Below, piece after piece: positions 13,001 through 25,000 of a stretch of DNA of 64,000 nt. The stretch comes from Phoronis australis (lineage: Eukaryota; Phoronida; Phoronidae): assembly GCA_002633005.1 (NCBI GenBank), contig NMRA01000312.1, positions 267,850 through 331,849 on the forward strand, written 5' to 3'. The notes below the pieces were generated by a model. The model was given only the letters and a program-made list of their open reading frames with translations, had not been told where the DNA came from and ran no database searches. The stretch's first letter is position 1. Each line of letters starts with the position of its first letter. The translations under genes were made by a program, and so were the position numbers.

Positions 13001-16000
13001 AAAACAAAACTCTAAGTTTACAAATACCGGCAAGTGACCCGTTCTGATAATGCGCTTCGCTTGTAATGCATAGCTATATCTCGTGAAGAACTGTGTCATC
13101 TTTTTTCTCGTAAAAACATGTTTTACGAAACTCAGCTTGGGTTAAGTGTTTAGATAGATTCCAGTAGGGTTCATTGCTACCACAAGAACATCGGAACTTG
13201 GTGAAAGTTTTCTATAAGACTTGAAATCAAGTGTGTTAGATCCACATCTAATCAGACTACACTCACATCGACTGACACACAGAGTAGTTCAACGGTGGTT
13301 TTGCTGATAACGCTGGCTTGTCGTATGGACCGGTTTATCACCGCTAGCTCGCCAAATTCCATGCCACTGTGAAGGAAACAGACCGTTCTTGTAACTTCCG
13401 TTTTGTCATCGCGAACGGTGACCACAACTGAAACAGAGATGAGGAAATACGCGAACATAGATACTTTTTATCGGGAATTCTTGATAGTAAGTCCCAGGGC
13501 ATGTTTTCGGAAAAGGTAATTATTACCCATTTCTTGTACCCTAAAAGTACTCTGGGGGGCATACGAAATGGGAATGCACAATATAGTAGATAGAAAGAGA
13601 TGTTTGACTAGTCGCAAACATATTCGTAGAAAAGATATTATGATTGAAAATTGGCGCCTAACTGAGAAATTATAATCGTGCACCCAAATGTAGGCCCATG
13701 AATCTCTATTTTGAATATTTCCCGAATATAGAACTACAGAATTGTACAGTTAGGGGCTTGTTTGAGGGAATTCCCCGTAATTATTTCACTTTCCTACACG
13801 TGAACCCGGCGCTACAAGTTTTACATATTTGCTATCGAAACGATGTTTTGCCGTGTGGTGCTGCGCAGTAGCGTTAAAATGCTACACTGTTTACGTAGCA
13901 GGTACTCTTGTTTACCTTTGAAATCCGATGTTAGAAACCTCGGTCTACCTGGCGATTTTGGAAAGTAGCGAAAGTAGGCAGTGTAAGCGTTTTGAACAAC
14001 CAATATCTGTCTCAAGACACAAGAGTATTGATGGAGTTGGAGCTCAAAAACTAACTATAAAATCTGAAAAATCCGGGACAGCGTTACTAACGCTTTAGAG
14101 GAATAAGTCAACAGCTATAGGAATTAAAGACCACCACCATGTTCAACTGAGCTGTATATTGTCATACATAGGACGTTTGTAGCTGAACAATCGTTTAAGG
14201 AAAATACTATTCAGAAGTATTTCCATAGCCTCAAATTCCCCCTTCGGATGCGTTCCAAATTTGCGCATGTCAGGAACTTTAGCCGAGAGATATGGCCAAT
14301 CAGTCTCGTTTGAAAGTTACGTGACTTGCCGTATCCGTGAAGTTCGCTCATGCACACATTTCGAGGTCACAGAAATTCTCGTGGTGTCCCAAATATACCC
14401 ATAGTGCAATAGCAGGCGACAACACTTTTTGTGGATTACGGAAGCAGACCATTACTTTACTTTTACTACTACATCTCGCCTTACAATCACGCTACCTCTG
14501 GCGGCCAAATTAAACACTGTCTTTGATCAGTGCAATCACCAAACTAGTGTTTCCTATCCCACACTGGAAATTGCAAACGTTACCGATCAATAATTGTAGT
14601 TTCTCGTCATGCTGATTTAAAGTTGCTGGACCCGAGTCTAGCAAATGAGACGGTTCAAATTGAAATCAAACAGAATTTTGAATGTTACATCGAAACAAGT
14701 TATGGCCTTTGATTCGGGTACAAAAAAAAATTCCCAAAGCCGCATATCCTGACGTTCTCTAACAAAGCTCGCAGAAACGCTAAATCGAAGTTTTCAGAAA
14801 ATTGTGAAACGTTGTCATTCAGATGACAATAACCTCAACGTGTTTTTGAAAACCTGATAAAATCCCGTGTACATTGCAGTTTCAATTCCAAACCATTCAA
14901 AATTAATATATAAACAACATGGTGAAAAAAAATTTCAGCGAATCGTGACGAACCTGTTCCCGACAAAATGATGTAGAATGCTTGCGGGACGTGACCCTGT
15001 CTCACGATGGCTCGTCTTGGCTCAAAACACTCGTACCAGCCGATCTCGCAAATCTTTTTCTGTTTGTTGATTGGATACTCGGCAAATGCCTGAAGACGAC
15101 GGAGAGCGATCAGAAGCTGAAACGTCAATGCAAATTTTCCCATGAATGTTCAATTGACATTTGATACGTCTTCAATGATTGGCAGGAGGGTAACGTGACT
15201 GTTTGTTAATATAGACACTATGTTGCAGTGAAAGAATCGGGTTTTTGCTAAACAAACAAAAGATAATCCCTTTAACATGGATATAATGGATGTCTACATT
15301 GAGGTGCATTCAGTAGACAAGTGATAATGCACAGAAATTTATTTTTGCGGATGTTCACGGCTACTTGTACATAACTCAAGATTGCAACACATTGTCGAGG
15401 TCCAATAACATGCCGGCATTGACGGCTCTAGGTCGGTTCCACGGCACACTACCAAAAATAAAAAACGCGCTCAGGAAACAAAAAGGCAGCAACAACGTCA
15501 GTAAACCCACTTTAACAAAACCAAAGATGTTTCACATACTTTGTACGAATTTAGTGTTTTCCAGAGGTTTCACATGTTTCTATATATAAGTTTTTATCCA
15601 GAAGTTACACTCCATAAGATTTTAACATTTGCTGGAAATTGATATGAAGGACAATGCAATAATGCTACTCGTCAAAACATCAACAAATCTCGTATTTTCA
15701 TTCATACGTCTAATGCATATCATTTAATGTCCCGATTATTTACTCACGTATTTCAACTCTTTTCCTGTCCTTTTCTTCGGATGCGTCAGAAGTATACGTT
15801 TTGCTTCTGTTGGCAGCTTCTGTTCCTTATTTGCCTTGAAGTAATCCGGATCGAACAAAAGCACAGTGCCTGAAGAGTTCTTAGAAGGCGTGTCTGCTAA
15901 CTGGGTGACCGAGAGCAATTGGTTTTTCATCTGTTCAGCCCTGAAGCGCGAAAATTCATCAGAGAAAGTAGACATAGGTTTTAACTCAAATGTTGAATAT

Positions 16001-19000
16001 TAACGGATGCCATCGGTGGGTCCATTGCGCCATTCGATGTAGGAGATCCAATGGTTAGGTATGATCATTCGACGACATGGTACCGAGGAAATACGATCCA
16101 GTGATTTTGTATGATCATACGATGAATTGGATCCAGAGATTACGTAACATTATTCGATGAAATGAATCCAGAAATTATGTATGACCTGTCAATGAGTGAA
16201 AGATCAGTTTCTGCTTTTTCTCCAAACAACCGTTACTGTACAAGTTCATGAACTACCACAAAAGTCATTTTCTGAGGTGAGGAAAGACCCAGAGCTAGCT
16301 CAGATTAGAATCAAGAAACTTCGTTTTTGCATCCAGACGCTCCACTGGCAAAGCTAAACCTGATTCGATAAAAGGCAGAGTATTTTTAAGCGTATTTCAT
16401 TGGTATAGTCAAAGGTCTTGATTTCAAGGAATTTCTGTCACGCAACCGCGATATTTGTCGATTTCAATAAAATCAACTTGTTTTATTTTTTCATAGCTCT
16501 GGTGAAAGCTAAAAACTTTAAAGGGTCCATTCAATCCAACAATAATTCCGAAAACGCGTTTCGGCCCTAAAAATGAAAGTAATCCTTTAAAGCTATAACA
16601 CTGGAACAAAATTCATTTCAGCCAAACTGATACGTCAACTGTTCAACATGTCATGGATGTACTTTAAAATGGCAAAAAATCCGCGTTCCATCAATGAAAC
16701 TACCTTTTGGTTTAGACTACTAACTCCACCAAAATTAGTCCCAACTTTTTTATCACTCAGACGAGAAGTGATTTCTTGGTTTGCAAAGAACTCAAAGTTC
16801 GAGACCACGCATGGCACGTGAGATGACACGACGTGACAAGCTAACTTCTAGAGCCTCCGTCTCAAGCAATAACGAAACGAACGTTTCTTTCCAAGCACTG
16901 AAACCACCTCAGATTTGACCAAGAAACAATTTGAAACTAATCATAACTGTAAAATGACCTGAATCAAAGGTTGGTTTTTGCGATGGAAGGCGGGATTGTA
17001 GCCGCTTTAGACATCTAACGAGGCGCATGAAAAGGGGAAAATGCTCATGGACTGCTCCAAGAACACTTTTCTGCCGACACCATCATTTCGAATGATATTG
17101 TGACAGCAAAAGTATATTTCTATTGAATTTTCGGAGCAGAGCCGCAGAATGCCGCCAATCCAAAGAATAAAAAATGGGTCGTGAGCAAGATCAAAAGAGA
17201 AAGGTGTGCCAATACAGAGTAAAGTAATATTGCATAAAACTGGTTACAGTTAATTACGTTTCGTGTACTGGCGGAAACTTCTAAATATACCATGAGTTTT
17301 TATCACAAGAACGCGTGAGTTGTAAGACTACGATCAGTCATCTCATAAAGAACCAATCCCTAGAGTAAAACGAGGTGACGCATCAAAGCGACATACAAAC
17401 ACATTTGTAACATAGAATAACAATTACCAATTTCTAATGGATTCCATGTCGTCAAATCCCTCGTCCAGGTTAGCGGACGGTAGTTCCACAATCTCGTTTT
17501 TATCCCACTCCATGCGTGCTTGCAAATGGTCAAAACTAGGCTTAAATCGGTGATACATAATCTTTGGACCCCATGCGGTCAGCCCCGCATCACGTTGGTA
17601 ACGACACTATTGTGAGTACTTCAGTTTCACACTACAAACTTCGCTTTTGTTCGTCCACCACCGTTTTGTTTGCATTCGACGATGGAGAGTCAATTCATTC
17701 TACGGTATATGACGTTCACTTGTCAAATACAGTTCTCTATCCTAATACATTAAGAAAATATGCCTCGTCTTTGTGACTTGTATTTGCTCAATAAGGATAT
17801 GTATTTTTAAGTCTCTTTTCCCTTTCGAGATGGTTTATCTTTCCAATGAATTTAAGCGGTGTTATATCCTTGGCAAGCGCGGTGGTGAGAGAACCGAGGG
17901 TTGAAGCAGGTTTTGCAAATCTCAGAACCGACGCACGATATATATTTTCGCCTAACGAAACGTTGAAAGTTAAAATCTCCTCGAAAACGGACTTTGCAAA
18001 TGTCAGAAATGGTGCACAATATATGTTTTGCCTACACTGTAGCTACAAAACATTGTAAGTTTAAAACCTACTTTGCGCCGTCCGTTTCCTCCGCTACTGG
18101 ACAATTAAAGAAATCGTACAAATTGACATACTTACACGCACTTCACATCCCCGTATAAATATTTGGTCTAAACTCTGTGTACTCGTCTTAATATGGGTTC
18201 CTATCTTATTAAAAATGATTGTGTTTACCGACCGTCGAAAACTCATGGCATTCTGTTTAGTTTAGTGTAATGAAAACAGATTGCATTTCTACTTCAAAGC
18301 GCGATCGGTCTAAATGTGCATTTTGTTAGTAACAAAATGAAGTAAGCGGTGTTATATAGAAAATTCAATTTTTTTTAAAATATTGTAACGAGCAGTCTGT
18401 CTATGCAAATTAATTTATTGCCGTTTAATCATAAACCTCACAGGTGGACATATCTATGTGACACCTCCTTAAAAAAACATTAAAGTTGAGTATGTAATGT
18501 ACTTCATCAGCTTCGCACGGCAGCTGATAAAAACGTTTGTTCATGCATTATCCGCAAATCCGCTTACTATCACTATGTTGATGAACAGTAGGTTAAACAC
18601 GACCCACAGTTCGTCCTAGGAGTTTTGTCTCTGATAGCTTCACCAGGCGACGAGCTAGTTTATTACAACCTTGGGCATCATATCAGGGAAAGCAGACTAT
18701 AAATTCAGGGCCACAGAAGGGAGCGAAAGGCATGCAAATGACCACAGTATCATGGGGGCATTGAGAAAGGGATTAAAATATTTCTGTACGCTGGTTTTGC
18801 TCTTTTAAAAGTATGCGCTCGTTGACGAATGCAAACTTCACGACAGGTGTTTTGAAAACCGGGAGTTGTGACCCACCAAAGATAGGTTTAGTTCATTAGA
18901 ACGTCGTCAAGTCTAAACTGATAATTTGAAAGTGTTCTGGAGACAAAAACATCTCACTTATTTCAATTTGTAACTACAAACTTTTGCTACCAAAGTTCTC

Positions 19001-22000
19001 TCAGTCGACTTCACTATAAGTTGGGGTCGGGCGTTGCTTTGTCAAAATGTAAGACTTGCATCTTACCTTTTTTTCTAAATATAACCGACATTTAACGAAA
19101 TAGGGACACAATCTACTTGTTTTTGTATTTCTTGAACAAAAACAGCCTATATGATTACTTTGAAGTGAAACTTCTTAGCGAAACAGCTGTATTGCTTGGT
19201 TTTGAAAAATGAGAGAATTTCAGATGTTTCTTACCTCTGATAGCATACCCGACACCAGGAGAGACATGCCAAAACCAGCCTTATAGTGCGTCGAAACTTC
19301 TCTAAAGGTGGAACCTGTAAGTATCCATGCTCGTAAAAAGAGGGCTTAAAACGTCACTGCAATGTTTCTGGTCCTTTCAAATTAATCTATTGGTGATTTG
19401 AGGAGTTTGCATAAGAGACTGCATATTAGTCGTCATCATACGAAAAATCTATGGTAAGTAAATGTTCCTGAGGAGCACATTAGAGGAACTCAGATTTGCA
19501 TCGTGATAGTGAAGGTTTGAGAACACTGAAAAAAATGCAGGCGCGTTCAATCACTGGATAGAGTCTTCGTGATGAATGAATTTCGAGTTTGTGCCTAAAC
19601 CGATCGATAAGTTGGATCAGTTCTGTTATTTAGGGTGTCCTTGATTTGTACTATTAGAATATTCATTGTAAGAGTGGTTTACGTGTAGTAGAACTGATAG
19701 GCAACGGACGTGGTAATTGTCATTTTTTTCGTGACTAAGCGGTGCACCATCAGCATTTTTTCATAAACTGAAATACGAAAAAAATATACGTAGACGTGCT
19801 TTAAACTTTTATTTAATAAGAATATCATAAGAAGTAGATATGATCATAAATGTAAACAAGATCTTCGATGTCTACGTATATGCGCGCATGTACGCTGCAA
19901 TAAGTCACTGGAATGTCTGTTAAGCTGATTCGTGCTGAATTTCCCGAGGGTAAAGGATTTGTAGGTTTAGAATTGCTATATTTACATATGAACCTTGAAA
20001 TACTTAAAATCTACTAGTTGTTTGGCATTAAACCATACTTTCCGACACCATCAAGATGAAATTCATAGCTCTATACGCCTAGTAGAGACGCAATGTATTA
20101 AAATACGTTGCGTCTCTGTCGTATTTGCTTTCTACCATGTACACCTCGCAGTACAATGCAGACTTGATTGATAGTATAAAGTGAATAAAATACATTTGTG
20201 AGACGAATGAAGGAGAGAAGATGTGATTAAGATCGGAAATTTATTGTTTTGAGCTCTATTTATTACATCCACACATCAGAAGTTTATGAAAATGCGAGCT
20301 GCAATCAGTCCATTCAATGTCTCATTATATGACGTTGAACAGAAATATATTGATGAACACTGGAATAAAATGATCTGATATCTAATTTCAGTTGTGTTAC
20401 AGCAGGAATCACCCAGTAAATGGAATGATTGCCTCGTTTAGTTGGATATGACGTACTCCACAAATAGGAAATTTGCATACAAAGGCTCCTTAAACTGGCA
20501 GTGTTTTATTCCCAGGCAACAACATTGTACAAGTTTTATTTGATGAGCTATTAAAAGTGGATACTCACCGTCGCCATCTGAAATTCCTGTGAATGATTCT
20601 CCTGTTTAAGCATCTTTTACGTGATTTATAGTTATGGCGTGTACACACGTTATGGCATGTACACACGTTAATGCGTCTACACACGTTATGGCGTGTACAC
20701 ACGTTATGGCGTGTACACACGTTACCACCAGAAAAACTCGACTGCTATAACTACGTTAGCAGCTTAATAAAATTTACTATAGATTCGATAACCGACTTTG
20801 TCGTTTAGGGCATGAGCCATTTATCATATCAAGTTTCAACGAAAGCAGCCTTCGAAGGCCATAGAAAAACATAATCCCACAAATAACCACGTGGCTAGGT
20901 GGATTAATTTATCAATTTGACTTTGAAATAAAAACATTTAACAAAAAACAAGTAGGTTAATTGGTCGCTGACAGCTGACGAGTTAACTCGAAATTGAATG
21001 ACTCGTTAAAGAATATACGCAGAAAATATTTTAAAGAGCACTTTTAAAATCTAATTGTGACGAAAACAAAACAGCGAGAAACTTCAAAAACGTTCAAACT
21101 AACCCACTCCAATTCGTCCAACATTATCTTGCCACAAGACACTTTGGAATGAACTCTGATATCGTGTGCAGAATACGTGATTAGATGACCAGCTACGAAA
21201 CCATGTAAACACGGCGGCGTAGAGAAGAATCATCGCCCCGTGTCCTGAAGAGGGACGAGGGAGAGTGAGGAGGAACAGAATACAAATGGTGTTACGCAAA
21301 TACGCACGTGCGTAGTAGCTGGTTCGGAGTCAATTCAATTTGCTCGAAATCATTTTAACATTCTTCATTTAACTTTAGTACGAACTCAAGATAAGTGTCT
21401 CAGAGTCTATTGTTTTGTCATCGGATTAGTGACTGATGCGTATTGGACAGCTGGGGAACCTGGGATATTAATGAAAACAGACTTTTTCCGCATTTGAGAT
21501 ATTTAAGTCCAACTCAAAAGTTGTTCGAAATTATTACCAAAACAGTTGAATGTTAACACGCTTTGTTTGATTTTACGTTCAACAAAATATTTAACACTGT
21601 GAAATCTATCTTTATGTCGTCTTTAAACCAGCAAAAACTGAACCAAAATAATATAACCCGGAACCACAATGATGACGTCATGCTCGTATGGCTTTTGTAA
21701 TATCTTTACTTTATTGTGATTCTTTGCTTTTAAACCAAGTTTATTAGGATCTGGTTCCTACATTTTGACTGTGTGACTGGGAAATACTTCTTTACACGCG
21801 AAATGTCTTGGAGAAACAGTGAAACAACTTTGTCCAAAGGAGTATTGCCCTCGTACAACTTGCACGTCTGTTATTGAGCGTGTGTTTCAATGGCGACTGT
21901 TATTTTGCCAGTATAAATTTTCTGCGTTCTCCGCCATTTAATTTAGAAGGTCAGTCCCGTATAGTAGAAACAAATAATAACTGTACTATAGCAGATGAGC

Positions 22001-25000
22001 AAGTTGTCTTTTTGACTCGTTAACTTTATTTATCTCAGTTTGAATTGGACAATACTTGGACAGAATAAGCTTCTCAAGTGTTGTCAACTGCCAACAAAAA
22101 TAACATCTTTAATACTCAAAATTGATTGAATTGCCTAAAGTAATGACGGAAATGAGACGTAAATGACACTTCAAAGACATTGTTACAAATGTATAGCGTT
22201 CAGGAACACGAGAATAACCATTTTAAGAATTTTAACTGTGGTAACCTTGTAGGATGCACTATTACCTTGTGTTCTGCCACTAACACTTTTGAAATAATTT
22301 ATAGTGTAATATACGTTTCATTAATTTCTTCATTTTGGACAGTTGATGACTTAAGAGGGTACTATTATTGAAACGAAGTTTAGGTGAAGCTAAAAGTTTA
22401 TTCATTTAAAAGAATTTTAACCACACTGTCATTTGGAATTGTGGTTAACTGTTCTTGGAAGGAATGAAAAGCGCCACCTCCAGAGTACAGATAAATATAC
22501 GGCTGTAAACAAGTTAAATTTACATGAGTCATAAAGACTTTATTCATGTTTTGGATTGAGTATCATTGCCCAGATAACCTATAAGGAAAGCAAACCCGGT
22601 AGACTGGGAAACAATTCCGTGATGAATCACATAGTTTTAAGTTCCTTCGTTTTTTTAGATTTTCTTCGATTTTTTCACGATTGAACACAGTTAATAATTC
22701 CTCAATTTTTGCGTTCATGCGATAAGCATTTTAAAGATGCCGGAAAAGTACGGGAATTTTTATCAAAAGAGGCTCGCCTTTTAAGGCGAGTACTCAAGTG
22801 CCTCGCATAGGCCCATGCGCCCAAAATTCATTTATAGGCGCAAGCCACTATGCTTTGCATGCGCACATGCCTTTAATTGGGCGTGTTTTTATTTTTCATA
22901 GTGTTGTTTTTAGTCGGCGAGCACAGGTCTCAAATTGAATACGGGTACAGGTCAGTATTAAACCAATTATAGTTTTTGCTTAGATATTTGCTCTTCGATT
23001 TTATCCACGTGTTTCACATGCGCCTAATTTTGGACGGGGTATAGGAACAATTCCACATACGGGGATTAAATATGCACAAATTCAGTCGTATTAGGACAGG
23101 TAGAGGAGCAAATTGTTGTAAATTTAAAGGGATCTTATTAGTTGAGAAAAGTGATTTACTGAGATCATTCTCAACCATAATTGATCCTACAACACTCGCG
23201 GTCGCCGTCTAATGCTTTGCTAGCAGATCTAAACATCACGCCAAAAGTATTTCAAGCCTATTTAACTGGTCAAGTCAGCGAATGCCTGGCAAACATTGGC
23301 AAGAATAGTCGGAAAAGGCTCAAATAGCGTTTTCAGCCTTTTGATGATATGTGTAGAACATGATTATTTTATTTTACGACGGTTACGAAAATGGAGTCGT
23401 GAAATTAGGCTAGTTATTTGTTTTCTTGGGTTGTGTGAAGACCCTTAATGCGTGAGTCAGCTGTATTTTATGGCTCACCACGGTGGCCATTTTAGGTGGT
23501 GACGCACCACCAAAATTACCAAAATTAGACTAAAATCATATTAAATTCAATTGAAAATTATTGAGACTTGTGTTAAATGAACATTATTTGGGCTTAAGTT
23601 TCGACTGAACTGATTCACATTAAAATCCGTTTCAGTAAGGTTTTAACTAAGATGAAGCGGGCGATTATCTTTTAACTTCTAAGATAGATTACACAACACC
23701 AACGAACAACTGTACATGCATTTTCTTTATAAAGGCGGATAACTCATTCGCCAAGGCTGTTTGTCTATTGTGTGGGTGGTAGGTGATGTTCTAGCATTCA
23801 AATGAGACAACTGGAACTAATACTAAATTAAAATCCAAATTCAAAATGTCATAAAACCATGGCATAATGACAGAGGAAACAGACACAAGGAACAAACGCC
23901 ACACAGCGATGCGTATGGGATCTCCCCCGAACGGCACTAGATTTTAATTAATGGATTTGGTATATTTTGCAGTGTTTGTTTTGCAACATTTTACCACGCC
24001 CGTTTGAGAAGCCACTCCTGAGTAACCTGTTTCACCTCACGTTAGATCCTATACATACGGTGGCTGTGAAAGGACGGCACGGCAACTATTTTTCTCCGTT
24101 GCTAACTCAATCGATAGACTTATTAACTCTATCGATAGACTTGTTAACTCTATCGATAGACTTACTATCTCTATCGATAGAGTTAGTAGGTCTATCGATA
24201 GAGTTAGCAACGGAGGAAAAAGTTGATGTGTCGTCCTTTTACAGCCACCGTATATACATGTATTTATCTCGTATGTTATCACATCAGTTATCAATCGGTC
24301 TGAAATACAACTCAAACTTTTCGAAACCATCACAGGAAAACCACCCTCTAAGATAATTTAGAATATTTGAAAGGAAAATGACGATTGTAAAAAGCCATCG
24401 TGACAGGCCTGGTCCACCCTTTCAAAGTTGCTTCAAATCAATGACACGCGTTGTCTGAAGTCCTATTTCATAATGAGCTAATATTATGGCTAACAACATT
24501 TTACGTACATATGGAAATCACTTAAGAACAGGGTAGTAGATTTAGGAAGAAAAGTGTCATTAAATATTTTTTGTGGTGTTACAAGCGTTCTGTGTCATTT
24601 AAATAAACGATATTTTCTGTCTCGGATAATTGCACGTTGAAAGAGGAAGTCAGACAGACAAACGCTTTTAAGGAAAATTAATATCCTTTCTGATACCGCG
24701 TATTGAAATGAAAGTAAAAACTTCAATATGCAGTCAATGTGAGAAATGTGCAGAAACTGACATTTCGGGAGAAATCTTACTGTTTTAAAATATCTTTTTC
24801 TTTGATTTTGAAAGTTCAGTGTGGACCCTACAACACAAAGAACACTGTGACTAGGAATCACCCGCCTTAGGTCAAGAAGAATAGTTGGTTTTGATCTCTG
24901 CCACTTGAAAGTCAAGTAGGTGGTGAGGTATAGTGTTGCTCATCTTTTCTCATAAGAAAATCCACCTGAGACGAGCAAAATAACGCGGAATTTGTTCTTG

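Noticed and set aside
23967-24356. Open frames with SIDLLTL-type leucine repeats on both strands
   Set aside because: Readings of the palindromic ATCGATAG element. They mirror each other on the two strands and lack splice or start support.
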